From an uncultured Collinsella sp. (lineage in GTDB: Bacteria; Actinomycetota; Coriobacteriia; Coriobacteriales; Coriobacteriaceae): DNA of 55,905 nt. Each line of letters opens with the position of its first letter. The stretch's first letter is position 1. The notes below the pieces were generated by a model, which saw nothing but the letters and a program-made list of their open reading frames with translations, was not told the DNA's origin and made no database searches. Of this stretch, positions 1 through 8,306 are shown in pieces. The stretch spans positions 1 through 55,905 of the forward strand of contig CATXXF010000009.1 of the NCBI GenBank assembly GCA_958403395.1, read 5' to 3'. A program made the translations under genes and the position numbers.

Positions 1-664
1 CGGGGTTGCCGAACATGACGCCGATCTTCTCACGCAGCTGGTTAATGAAGATGCACGTCGTGTTGGACTTGGACAGCGAGCCGGCGAGCTTGCGGAGCGC
101 CTGACTCATCAGGCGAGCCTGAAGACCGACCGTAGTATCGCCGATTTCTCCCTCGATTTCGGCACGCGGGGTCAGCGCGGCGACGGAGTCGACGACGATG
201 GCATCGATGGCGCCGGAACGCACGAGCATGTCAACAATCTCGAGCGCCTGCTCGCCCGTATCGGGCTGGGAAATGAGCACCTCGTCGATATCCACGCCGA
301 TGCGCGCGGCATACGTGGGATCAAGCGCGTGCTCGGCATCGATAAATGCCACAACGCCACCCATTGCCTGGGCCTCGGCCAGGATCTCGAGCGAAAGCGT
401 CGTCTTACCGGAGGACTCAGGACCGTAAATCTCGACGATACGGCCGCGCGGCACGCCGCCGATACCCAGCGCGGCATCGAGGGCCAGGGCGCCCGTGGGA
501 ATGGCCTCGACCTCGAGCTCGGGACCACCGTCGCCGTACCTCATGATGGAACCCTGGCCGAATTTCTTCTCGATCTCGGCCTTGGTGGTGGCGATCATCT
601 CATCGCGCTCTTTACCCGTCGTGCGAGCATGAACGGTACGTACGGGACCTGAATTCTTGGCCAT
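1..664 (-). CDS. recA: RecA recombinase (N-terminal part, cut by window edge)
   Basis: RecA forms an ATP-dependent filament on single-stranded DNA, catalyses strand exchange and triggers LexA self-cleavage. Reading from the ATG at 664, the first 221 residues are present, beginning MAKNSGPVRTVHARTTG. The Walker A motif GPESSGKT lies at residues 81-88, followed by the Walker B-type VVDSVAAL segment and the FINQLREKIGVMFG region near the cut. The 3' part lies before position 1. The ATG has a GGAGGG-type ribosome site just upstream. It sits downstream of cinA, but a hairpin and its own SOS promoter (695-723) separate the two. Identification is certain; only the C-terminal domain is unseen. Confidence 0.98.
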   Translation of the reverse strand, partial: MAKNSGPVRTVHARTTGKERDEMIATTKAEIEKKFGQGSIMRYGDGGPELEVEAIPTGALALDAALGIGGVPRGRIVEIYGPESSGKTTLSLEILAEAQAMGGVVAFIDAEHALDPTYAARIGVDIDEVLISQPDTGEQALEIVDMLVRSGAIDAIVVDSVAALTPRAEIEGEIGDTTVGLQARLMSQALRKLAGSLSKSNTTCIFINQLREKIGVMFGNP

Positions 665-694
665 GAATAGCCCTCCTCTTAACTAACTGCATCG

Positions 695-723
695 ATAATA
701 AACGAACGGCTGTTCGTGGTCAA
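695..723 (-). promoter_or_regulatory. recA promoter
   Basis: On the minus strand a -35 TTGACC (718-723) and a -10 TATTAT (695-700) are separated by exactly 17 bases. The start codon lies about 30 bases downstream at 664. The LexA-type box fills the spacer. Confidence 0.8.
703..716 (-). promoter_or_regulatory. SOS box (LexA operator) of recA
   Basis: CGAACGGCTGTTCG is a perfect CGAAC-N4-GTTCG palindrome, the Gram-positive SOS box. It lies between the -35 and -10 of recA, where bound LexA would block RNA polymerase. That LexA binds here is inferred from the motif and its position. Confidence 0.88.
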
Positions 724-754
724 CCGTTCAGGCCAATCATATGCAGGCGGTCTT

Positions 755-815
755 TCCAAAACCCAACCAAACGCCGACCAAACACTGACCAAATGCTTGA
801 CCACAAAGGACCAAA
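755..815 (-). repeat. Helically phased TTTGGT array upstream of recA
   Basis: Read on the plus strand, six hexamers begin at 755 (TCCAAA), 766, 777, 788 (ACCAAA each), 800 (ACCACA) and 810 (ACCAAA). The steps are 11, 11, 11, 12 and 10 bases, one helix turn each. Towards recA they read TTTGGT and end about 30 bp upstream of the -35. This looks like an array for a cooperatively bound regulator. A related module lies upstream of comEA (30198-30214). Confidence 0.7.
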
Positions 816-890
816 TATGAACAAGGCAGGCAAAAATACATCTACAACCAGCACAAACGCCAAATGAGCCTAAGGTCCCTAACTCCACAA

Positions 891-914
891 TTAAGGGGCT
901 CGGAGGCCCCTTAA
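891..914 (-). terminator. Hairpin after cinA
   Basis: TTAAGGGGC and GCCCCTTAA form a perfect 9-bp stem with a 6-base loop, 8 bases after the cinA stop. The U-tract on the minus strand is weak. It is probably the end of the rnj-to-cinA operon. Confidence 0.55.
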
Positions 915-921
915 AACACGT

Positions 922-1452
922 CTATTCCATAGAGTTGAGCACAAGGGCAATGCGACCCAATGCCTCCGTGACCGCATGGGCACGAACACACGAACGGTCG
1001 CCCTCATAGTGGCAGCGCACAGAGTCCACGACCGGCACGCCCCCATCGGCGGAACGATGCGCCCAGCCAATATAGAAAGTGCCCGCCGGATCGTTCTCAG
1101 TGCCACCGCCGGGGCCGGCATAACCCGTTGCGCTCACAGCAATATCGCTCTGGTACAGCTCCAGCGAACCCACCGCCATCTCGCGCGCGGTCTGATGCGA
1201 CACCGCGGTATAGCGGTCGAGCGTCTCCTGCTCAACACCAAGAACGCGATGCTTAATCTCATCGCAATAGGTCACCGCACCGCCACGCAGCACCGCCGAG
1301 GCGCCCGGGATATCGGCAATCGTCGAGGCGATCAAACCCGCCGTCAGCGACTCAGCCGTCGAAACCGTCACGTCCCGAGCGCTCGCGCGCTCGACAATAT
1401 CGCGCGCTAGCTCCTCGTTATGTGCGGAAATCTGCTCAAAAGAGACCGTCAT
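922..1452 (-). CDS. cinA: CinA C-terminal domain protein (nicotinamide-nucleotide amidase, PncC type)
   Basis: This stand-alone domain of about 176 residues matches the CinA/PncC amidase family, which deamidates nicotinamide mononucleotide in NAD recycling. Visible family signatures are STAESLTAGL near the N-terminus, the GGAVTYCDEIKHRVLGV segment and SATGYAGPGGG. The N-terminal molybdopterin-binding-like domain of full-length CinA is absent. The ATG at 1452 was chosen; an in-frame GTG at 1458 is possible, and neither has a strong ribosome site. It is the last gene of its operon, directly before recA. A cinA-recA neighbourhood is known from naturally competent Streptococcus, where both are induced together. 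Confidence 0.9.
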   Translation of the reverse strand: MTVSFEQISAHNEELARDIVERASARDVTVSTAESLTAGLIASTIADIPGASAVLRGGAVTYCDEIKHRVLGVEQETLDRYTAVSHQTAREMAVGSLELYQSDIAVSATGYAGPGGGTENDPAGTFYIGWAHRSADGGVPVVDSVRCHYEGDRSCVRAHAVTEALGRIALVLNSME

Positions 1453-1464
1453 ACCCACCAGGAC

Positions 1465-2103
1465 CTAGACCGAAAAGACGATCTTGCGGCAGTTCCAGAA
1501 GTACTGGGCGCCCGAGATAACGGTCAAGACAACGGCAACGGCATACAGGAAGCGCGACACCGAGTAGATGCCGAGCGTCAGCGCCACCGGGCCAAGGTGC
1601 AAGCCGGCCATCGCAAAAACGCACAGGTAACCGCAGATGGAGACCATCGTGGTTGCCGTCTTGTACTTGCCGAGCTTATCGGCCGCAACGACCACACCGG
1701 CCGCACTCGCGACCATGCGAAGGGCGCTCACCAGCAGCTCGCGGAACAGGATAATGAACACCGACCACACGGTCACCGCGCCAAAATCCAAGAACAGCAG
1801 CAGGGCCGAGAACACGAGCAGCTTATCGGCGATGGGGTCCAAGAATTTACCGAAGTCGGTGATCTCGTTGCGCGAGCGCGCCAGATAACCGTCAACCTTA
1901 TCGGTGCACGACAGGATCACATACAGAATGAAGGCAGCGGCGGCGAGCGGGCCGTCGAAGGTGCTCCAATCCGTACCGGCAACACTCGTGTGAGACAGGG
2001 CCGAGACGATCATGAACACCGGGATAAAGACGATGCGCACGCACGTCACGATGTTGGCGGGCGTCCAGACACTCGTCAGTTCCTTATTGCTCTCGTTAGC
2101 CAC
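1465..2103 (-). CDS. pgsA: CDP-alcohol phosphatidyltransferase, probably phosphatidylglycerophosphate synthase
   Basis: This integral membrane enzyme of 212 residues transfers a phosphatidyl group from CDP-diacylglycerol to an alcohol, most likely glycerol-3-phosphate, in phospholipid synthesis. The full family motif is present: D68, D71-G72, A75-R76, G85, D89 and D93. Several hydrophobic segments follow. The start is GTG with GGAGAG four bases upstream. It follows rimO by 9 bases. The substrate alcohol cannot be proved from the motif, but the N-terminal TPANIVTCVRI segment and the neighbourhood (rimO-pgsA-cinA-recA, common in Gram-positives) fit PgsA. Confidence 0.9.
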   Translation of the reverse strand: MANESNKELTSVWTPANIVTCVRIVFIPVFMIVSALSHTSVAGTDWSTFDGPLAAAAFILYVILSCTDKVDGYLARSRNEITDFGKFLDPIADKLLVFSALLLFLDFGAVTVWSVFIILFRELLVSALRMVASAAGVVVAADKLGKYKTATTMVSICGYLCVFAMAGLHLGPVALTLGIYSVSRFLYAVAVVLTVISGAQYFWNCRKIVFSV

Positions 2104-2112
2104 GACGCTCTC

Positions 2113-3462
2113 CTACTCCACAACATGACCGATAAGCTCATAGCAGAAGCTATCGGTAAACTCGACGGTCAGAATATCGCCCACGGACGCCTCGCTGGCG
2201 TCCAGATGCACCGCGCCGTCGGAATCGGGCGCCTGGAACCAGGCATGGCCGATCAGCTCGGCGCCATCCTCGGTCTCTTCGATACCGTCGACGATTACCT
2301 GGGCGCGCTCGCCCACATGTGCGGCGGTAGCGGCAAAACCGAGCGACTCGGCCAGGTCCATGGCCTCCTGGGCGCGCTCGAGCTTGACCTCTTCGTCGAC
2401 CTGGCCCTCCATCTTAGCGGCCAGGCTGCCCTCCTCCTGCGAGTAGGCAAAGACACTCGTGTAGTCAAAGCCGACGGTGTCCATAAAGTCGATAAGATCG
2501 CGGAACTCGTCGTCGGTCTCGGTCGGGAAGCCGACCATGGCCGTGGAACGAATCACGATGCCGGGGATGCGCTCGCGAAGGTCGCGGAACAGATCCTCGA
2601 GCTCCTGGCGCGAACCGGAGCGACGCATGGCCTTGAGAATGCGCGCGTCGCAGTGCTGCACGGGGATATCGATATAGGACAGAACCTCGGGCGTATCGCG
2701 AATCGTCTCGATGAGTTCGTCAGTCATGCCCTCGGGCTGCAGATAGAGCACGCGGACCCAGACGTTGTGCGGGCGCACGGCCTCGGCGACGGCAAGCAGC
2801 AGCTGCGCCAGATTGCGCGGCGAGCCATCGGCGACGTCCTCGTCGGCAAAGTCGGTACCCCAGATGCCCGTGTCCTGGCCGATCAGCACGATCTCGCGCA
2901 CACCGCCGGCAACCAGGTCGCGCACCTCGGAGATGATGCTCTCGGCATTGCGCGAATGATAGCGGCCGCGAATATAGGGAATCATGCAGAAGCTGCAGAA
3001 GCGGTTGCAGCCATCGGAAATCTTGACGTAGGCGACAGCACCCTCGACGGTACGTTTGACCTGCGGGATATAGGCTGCAATCTCACGCTCGACACCCAGC
3101 ACGCCATCGATGACCGCCACGATGCCGTCTTCCTCGTCGGCCTTCACAAAGGCAGCGACCTCGGGCAGCTCGTCAGGCAGGTCATTGCCATAGCGCGACG
3201 GCACGCAGCCGCACATGACGATAGGGCAAGAACGAACGCCGTCCTGAACCTCGTTGGCGAGCTCGAGCGTGGTCTCGATGCTCTCGGACGTTGCGGAGGC
3301 GAGGAACGAGCAAGTATTGACGATGGCGATATCGGCACCCTGCGGGTCGAATGCCTCCTCGTAGCCCGCGGCGGTCAAAAGAGAACGCATGCGGTCGGTG
3401 TCAACCTCGTTCTTAGCGCACCCGAGGGTGATGTAGAGCACGGAGCCCAACGGTGTATCCAT
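2113..3462 (-). CDS. rimO: Ribosomal protein S12 methylthiotransferase RimO
   Basis: RimO is a radical-SAM enzyme with two iron-sulfur clusters that adds a methylthio group to an aspartate of ribosomal protein S12. In the 449-residue protein the N-terminal cluster cysteines lie in LGCAKNEVD (C15), NTCSFL (C51) and CGCVPSRY (C86). The radical-SAM motif CNRFCSFC has C152, C156 and C159. A TRAM domain ends the protein. LGCAKNEVD and the total length distinguish it from MtaB, a second methylthiotransferase encoded at 17780-19072. It lies between yajQ and pgsA in the same operon. Confidence 0.95.
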   Translation of the reverse strand: MDTPLGSVLYITLGCAKNEVDTDRMRSLLTAAGYEEAFDPQGADIAIVNTCSFLASATSESIETTLELANEVQDGVRSCPIVMCGCVPSRYGNDLPDELPEVAAFVKADEEDGIVAVIDGVLGVEREIAAYIPQVKRTVEGAVAYVKISDGCNRFCSFCMIPYIRGRYHSRNAESIISEVRDLVAGGVREIVLIGQDTGIWGTDFADEDVADGSPRNLAQLLLAVAEAVRPHNVWVRVLYLQPEGMTDELIETIRDTPEVLSYIDIPVQHCDARILKAMRRSGSRQELEDLFRDLRERIPGIVIRSTAMVGFPTETDDEFRDLIDFMDTVGFDYTSVFAYSQEEGSLAAKMEGQVDEEVKLERAQEAMDLAESLGFAATAAHVGERAQVIVDGIEETEDGAELIGHAWFQAPDSDGAVHLDASEASVGDILTVEFTDSFCYELIGHVVE

Positions 3463-3489
3463 GTTGGAGAGCAGTCCTTTCGATTGATA

Positions 3490-3987
3490 TTAGCGGTAGT
3501 TGGTGAACTGCAGCGGCTGGCCGTAGTCCTGGTCGCGCAGGAACTGGATCACGGTCTGCAACGCGTCCTTCGAAGCAGAGGAAACACGCAGCTTGTCGGC
3601 CTCGATGGTCACCTTGACCTTGAGCTTTTGATCCTTGATGTCCTTGTTGATCTTCTTGGCGGTCGCCTGGTCGATACCCTCGACGATATGGCCGAGCACG
3701 CGCACGGTGCCGCCCGATGCCGCCTGCGGAGCATCCCACGAGACAGCCTTGAGGTCGATGCCGCGCTTGATGAGCTTGGAGCTCAGCACGTCGACAATCT
3801 GTTTGGAGACAAAGTCGGCCGGGGCGTTGATCGTAAAGAGCTTGTCGCCCTTCGAAAGCTCGATCGTGGCACCGGAATCCTTAAGGTCATAGCGCTGGGA
3901 AATCTCGCGCGTGGTCTGCCGGAAGGCGTTGTCGACCTCTTGCATGTTGACCTCGGACACGACGTCGAAGCTGGAATCTTTAGCCAT
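3490..3987 (-). CDS. yajQ: YajQ family cyclic-di-GMP/nucleotide-binding protein
   Basis: The 165-residue protein has the length and full pattern of the YajQ family: MAKDSSFDVVSEVN at the start, a central region with GGTVRVLG and IDQATAKKINKDIKD, and a C-terminal VRVSSASKD-like stretch. Members bind nucleotides and some bind cyclic di-GMP; the cellular role varies and is unproven here. The ATG at 3987 has AAAGGAAA upstream. It sits 26 bases after the RodZ-like gene in the rnj-cinA operon. Confidence 0.92.
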   Translation of the reverse strand: MAKDSSFDVVSEVNMQEVDNAFRQTTREISQRYDLKDSGATIELSKGDKLFTINAPADFVSKQIVDVLSSKLIKRGIDLKAVSWDAPQAASGGTVRVLGHIVEGIDQATAKKINKDIKDQKLKVKVTIEADKLRVSSASKDALQTVIQFLRDQDYGQPLQFTNYR

Positions 3988-4013
3988 GATGTTTCCTTTC
4001 GCGTACGAGAGGC

Positions 4014-5525
4014 TTAGTAGCTATCGTACGAATAGTCGGTAGAATCGCTGGGCGTCTGACCGTCAGTTGCGGTATCGGCGCCATCCGTGGACTGGGTATC
4101 GGTACCGTCGGTGATATCGGTACCATCGGTGGTGTCGGTACCATCAGAACTTTCACCATTCTCGGAATCAGACGTCTCCTTCTTGGGAACGGTGATCGTC
4201 ACACGCGCCACGCCCGAGGTCTTGGTATCGTAACGAACCTTTTCACCGTTCTTGGTAACGGTGACATCGGAAGGCTTGGACGTGGTGATCTCGATCGAAG
4301 ACTCGGGCGTGTACTCCTGCTCAAAGGGGCCAGTCGCCTGGGCGCCATAGACCGACTTGCCGTCAACCTTGACCTCAATCCACGCGGTCTTTCCCTTGGC
4401 AACGGAGACTTTGACCTTCGTGACCTCGTTCTCTTCCTTCTTGGCCGTCGTCTTGGTAGCGTCCGAATCAGTCGACTCATCCGTCGCCTCATCGGTGTCA
4501 TCGTCCTCGTCGACCGTTTCGGTCTTCTTAGAAGACTTCTTAGTCGTCATCTTGGTAGCAGTGGGCGTCTCGGGCGTGTTCCCGGGCGCCGAAGATGCGC
4601 AGCCGCGCAGAAGCACCACGATGAGCACAATCAACAGCAGCACAACGGCACCGATGCCGGCGTAGACGATACGCGGATCGAGCCCGTTGTTTTGAGGAGT
4701 ACGTGATCCGCCGCGTCCACGACCGGAACTGCTGCGGCCGCCTCCCTGAGGCATACGACGGCGATTGCTATCGGAACGGCCGCGATAGCCGCCCTGGCCC
4801 TGAAGGCTGCGCTGACCCGAGCGGGGCGCAAGCTCACCGCGGCCTTGATAGCCACGCTGGCCCGAACGCGAAGCCGAAGAGCGCTGGCCATACGGCTGTG
4901 ATTGAGAGCGAAGACGCGGCGTCACCTGCGTGGTATCGGCATCCGCATAGCCACCGCGAGAGCGTCCCATAGAGGCACCACGGTAACCGCGATCGGAATA
5001 GCCGCCGTCGCCGTAGCCGGCACGAGGGTCACGCGCCACGCCGCGGGCAGCGGGAAGTGCACGGTCCTCGGGCATCGGCGTACTGCGGAACCGGTCACGC
5101 TGTGAGCGAATCTCCTCGCCCGAACCCGTCTCGGTAATATAACCGGCCTGCTGAGGACGCTGTCCATAGCGGGTCGAACGACCGCCCTGAACCATCAGGA
5201 AGCGCCCGTTATCGACCGAGGAACGCGAATTGACGTAGCCGGCGGCGTCCTGAAAACGACCGCCCCGCTGGGACGTCTCGCGTTCGTATGCCATCAGGTC
5301 GTCAAAGTAGGCATTGACGACCTCGCGCGGATTGAGGCCCAAAAAGCGAGCATAGCTCGAAATCATGCCCTGCGCATAGCCGCGCGGCGGCATCGAAGCA
5401 AAGTTACCGGTCTCGAAAAACTCGATGATCTGCGGCCTGATTTTGATGGTGTTGGCGACCTGCTGAATGGAAAGGCCCATTCGGCGACGCTGCTCGAGCA
5501 GCATGTCACCAAAGCGTGCAGCCAT
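4014..5525 (-). CDS. RodZ-like membrane protein with N-terminal helix-turn-helix and RGG-rich linker
   Basis: The 503-residue protein has a RodZ/HTH_25-type domain at residues 5-75 (LLEQRRRMGLSIQQVANTIK...ISSYARFLGL). A long basic Gly/Arg/Ser/Gln-rich linker follows at about 165-280. One transmembrane helix lies at 286-307 (IVYAGIGAVVLLLIVLIVVL). The outer part has a DUF4115-like beta domain at about 368-448 and ends in a Thr/Asp/Ser-rich tail from three 18-bp repeats. RodZ proteins link MreB and cell-wall elongation to the membrane; that role is inferred. Its ATG overlaps the ftsK stop (TGATG), with GGAGG six bases upstream. The RGG-like linker is unusual. Confidence 0.82.
   Translation of the reverse strand: MAARFGDMLLEQRRRMGLSIQQVANTIKIRPQIIEFFETGNFASMPPRGYAQGMISSYARFLGLNPREVVNAYFDDLMAYERETSQRGGRFQDAAGYVNSRSSVDNGRFLMVQGGRSTRYGQRPQQAGYITETGSGEEIRSQRDRFRSTPMPEDRALPAARGVARDPRAGYGDGGYSDRGYRGASMGRSRGGYADADTTQVTPRLRSQSQPYGQRSSASRSGQRGYQGRGELAPRSGQRSLQGQGGYRGRSDSNRRRMPQGGGRSSSGRGRGGSRTPQNNGLDPRIVYAGIGAVVLLLIVLIVVLLRGCASSAPGNTPETPTATKMTTKKSSKKTETVDEDDDTDEATDESTDSDATKTTAKKEENEVTKVKVSVAKGKTAWIEVKVDGKSVYGAQATGPFEQEYTPESSIEITTSKPSDVTVTKNGEKVRYDTKTSGVARVTITVPKKETSDSENGESSDGTDTTDGTDITDGTDTQSTDGADTATDGQTPSDSTDYSYDSY
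4095..4148. repeat. Three tandem 18-bp repeats inside the RodZ-like gene
   Basis: Three imperfect 18-bp units begin at 4095, 4113 and 4131, each containing TCGGTACC. On the minus strand they encode the DGTDTT-DGTDIT-DGTDTQ part of the outer tail. In-frame repeats like this can change copy number by slippage without breaking the frame. Confidence 0.8.
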
Positions 5526-8305
5526 CAGAATCCTCCAAACTCACGATCTTCACGTGCCATCTCGGCGTCGACAGATTCCAGCGCGGCAAGCCCCTCCTCG
5601 TCCAACAGGACCTCGCGCGGCTTGGAACCGTCGGGCGGGCCGACGACACCCTTTTCTTCCAGCATGTCCATAATACGCCCGGCACGCGCATAGCCAACCT
5701 TCAGACGACGTTGCAGGCCAGATGTGGAGCCAAGCTGCGATTCCACCACAATATGGGCGGCTTCCCAAATGAGCGGATCATCGTCTTGCGGCTCGGCGAC
5801 TCCGGTGCGGACAATGCCACCGCCACCCGCCATGGACATGGAAGCGGGCGCCACGGCAGACAGGATCTCCTCGTGGTAGTCGGGCTCGCTCTGCGACTTA
5901 ACGAACTCGACAATCTCGTTGATTTCGTCATCCGAGACAAAGCAGCCCTGGATACGGCGGGGCTTGCCCCAGTCGACCTTGGAGAACAGCATGTCGCCCA
6001 AACCGGTGAGCTTTTCGGCACCCATCTGGTCGATGATGACGCGCGAGTCGATGCCCGTGGCGACGTTAAAGGCGATGCGGTTGGTGATGTTGGCCTTGAT
6101 AAGGCCCGTCACCACATTGGAACTGGGGCGCTGCGTGGCCACGATAAGATGAATACCGGCGGCACGGCCCAGCTGGGCGATACGCACGATCGAGGCCTCG
6201 ACGTCCTTGCCGGCAACCATCATCAGGTCAGAAAGCTCGTCGATGATGATGACCAGGTAGGGCATCTTTTGCGGCGGGTTATCGTAATGCTCAAACTCGC
6301 CAGCGGCCTGCTTTTCGTTATAGGTCGAGATCTTGCGCACGTTAAGGCGCTCGAAGACCTTCAGGCGGCGCTCCATCTCGGACACCGCCCACTGCAAGGC
6401 ACTCGCGGCCTGCTTGGGCTCGGTCACTACGGGCACGTAAAGATGAGGCAGGCCGTTATAGCCTGCGAGCTCGACGCGCTTGGGGTCGACCATGATCAGG
6501 CGAACGTCCTCGGGGAGCGCACGCATGAGCAGGGTCGTGATGATGGAGTTGATCATGACTGACTTACCGGAACCCGTGGTACCGGCGATCAGCAAGTGGG
6601 GCATCTTGGCGAGGTCGGCGACGACCGGCGTGCCCTCTGCGTCGCGGCCGATGGCAAGCTCGAGCGGACCGCCCTTAACATAGGGCAGCACGTCGCCCAA
6701 GTTGACGTTCTGACGCTTGCGATTGGGGATCTCGATACCCACGAGCGAGGTGCCGGGAATCGGGGCAAAAATACGCACGGACTGAGCAGCAAGCGACAGC
6801 GCGATGTCATCCTCAAGACTCGAAATCTTGCTCACGCGCTCGCCCTCGCCGGGCTGCAGCTTAAAAGTCGTCACCGTGGGACCGGCAATCCAGCCGACGA
6901 CGCGAGCGCTACGACCAAACTCAAGCAGCGTGGACTGCAACGACTCGGCGGTCTGTTCCAGCTCCTTGTCCGAAGACGCGGCAGAAGCGGACTGAGGGTT
7001 TGCATGCAGGATTTCGATCGGCGGAAGCTTAAGGCCATCCTCTTCTTCGCCCTCGTTATCCGCGGGGGCATTGTCCGCTCCCCCATCACCGTCAGCAGCA
7101 GCTTCGGCAGCACCAGCAGCAGGTGCATCGGCAACCTTAGGGTGTTTGAGGAAATCAGGAATCTGAGGCGCGGCAGAAACAGGGTTCACGGCAAACGGCG
7201 GTTCGGACTCGTCAATCTTGGCCGGATCGTCCTCCATCGAAAGCTGGCCGGTCACCTGACCGCGCTTTGCCTGACGACGCGGCAGCAAGGTGGTTTTAGC
7301 AGTCTCGAGCGGGGACTCTTCGTCCTCGTCATCGCCCTCGGTAAGCTCAATCTCGCTCTCGGACCAAGACGGGTCGGGCTCGCTCGTATTGAGCTTAGGA
7401 ACCGTCTTACCTTTCTTAGCGTGACGGCGCGGGAGCAACGTCGTCTTGGCACGCTCGGCCTCCACGGCATCGGACACGTCGACAAACGGATCCTCGTCTT
7501 CGTCGTCATCGTCCAGAACCTGGTCCGCATCGTTGCCCATGACCGTGGTCAAAGCAGCATCGGAGCCCTTTTGACGAAGAATGCTCAGGTGCGGACGGGC
7601 AACGCCGGGCACCGACAGGGCTTCGTCGTCACCCCACGGGCTCGCGTTGACGTCGGCACGACGGCGCTCGGCAAAATCGGCCGCACGGTCGCGTGCAGAG
7701 CGCAAAACGCCGCCCACCGAAAAGCCAATGATGACAAAGCCAACGACGGCCAGACCCAACAGGACGACCATCGCGATAGGCTTACCCAGGGCATTCTGCA
7801 GCGCGCTCGCAATAAACGCACCGATGTAGCCACCCGAGGCGGACAGGTTTTGCGGCGTGAACATAAGGTCGCACGAGTCGCTCGTGCCCGGCACCATCAG
7901 CGACAAAATGGAGACGACGGCGATAAAGACCACGGCGCCGCCCGCAACAGAGCGCACGTTGAGCGGCGAGTCCTCGCCTAAAAAGAGCGTGGCGGCAAAC
8001 AGCAAAATGACGATCGGTAGCACGTAGGCGCCCAGACCAAAGCCCAGGTGGTAGAAACCGGCAACCGCAGCCGTAACGGGTGCGGTCGCCGGCGAAATCA
8101 CGGCAATGAAGGATGCAATCGCCAAAACGGCAATGACCACGCCGGCGATATCGCGGTTGGCCGAAGGCTCGACCAGGGGCTCAAAATCGTCGAACTCGGC
8201 CTCGTGGCCCTTATTGGCACGAAGATGGGAACCGGCACCCTTAGCAGATGCCGGTTGGTTGTTGGCTTTATTGCCTTTGGCGTTTTGTGCAGATCCGCGC
8301 GCCAA
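5525..8305 (-). CDS. ftsK: DNA translocase FtsK/SpoIIIE
   Basis: FtsK is a membrane-anchored hexameric motor that pumps chromosomal DNA through the division septum and activates Xer recombination. The 926-residue protein has N-terminal transmembrane segments at about 54-74, 83-109, 120-138 and 176-199. An acidic, disordered linker follows (about 255-445). The motor has Walker A AGTTGSGKS (574-582) and Walker B IIIDE (686-690). A C-terminal gamma winged helix (about 856-890) recognises orienting DNA motifs. The linker carries two near-identical segments, TTLLPRRHAKKG and TTLLPRRQAKRG, exactly 50 residues apart. The start is TTG with GGAGG six bases upstream, adjacent to the rnj stop. A xerC/D recombinase is at 54270-55190. 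Confidence 0.96.
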   Translation of the reverse strand: MARGSAQNAKGNKANNQPASAKGAGSHLRANKGHEAEFDDFEPLVEPSANRDIAGVVIAVLAIASFIAVISPATAPVTAAVAGFYHLGFGLGAYVLPIVILLFAATLFLGEDSPLNVRSVAGGAVVFIAVVSILSLMVPGTSDSCDLMFTPQNLSASGGYIGAFIASALQNALGKPIAMVVLLGLAVVGFVIIGFSVGGVLRSARDRAADFAERRRADVNASPWGDDEALSVPGVARPHLSILRQKGSDAALTTVMGNDADQVLDDDDEDEDPFVDVSDAVEAERAKTTLLPRRHAKKGKTVPKLNTSEPDPSWSESEIELTEGDDEDEESPLETAKTTLLPRRQAKRGQVTGQLSMEDDPAKIDESEPPFAVNPVSAAPQIPDFLKHPKVADAPAAGAAEAAADGDGGADNAPADNEGEEEDGLKLPPIEILHANPQSASAASSDKELEQTAESLQSTLLEFGRSARVVGWIAGPTVTTFKLQPGEGERVSKISSLEDDIALSLAAQSVRIFAPIPGTSLVGIEIPNRKRQNVNLGDVLPYVKGGPLELAIGRDAEGTPVVADLAKMPHLLIAGTTGSGKSVMINSIITTLLMRALPEDVRLIMVDPKRVELAGYNGLPHLYVPVVTEPKQAASALQWAVSEMERRLKVFERLNVRKISTYNEKQAAGEFEHYDNPPQKMPYLVIIIDELSDLMMVAGKDVEASIVRIAQLGRAAGIHLIVATQRPSSNVVTGLIKANITNRIAFNVATGIDSRVIIDQMGAEKLTGLGDMLFSKVDWGKPRRIQGCFVSDDEINEIVEFVKSQSEPDYHEEILSAVAPASMSMAGGGGIVRTGVAEPQDDDPLIWEAAHIVVESQLGSTSGLQRRLKVGYARAGRIMDMLEEKGVVGPPDGSKPREVLLDEEGLAALESVDAEMAREDREFGGF

Positions 8306-8306
8306 A

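Noticed and set aside
1420..4017. 865-codon open frame on the plus strand, opposite pgsA, rimO and yajQ
   Set aside because: High third-position GC keeps the antisense frame open. It has no ribosome site or family resemblance and covers three certain genes.
4095..4148. Regular 18-bp repeats as a CRISPR-like array
   Set aside because: There are no spacers, the units are in frame within a coding tail, and no cas genes exist here.
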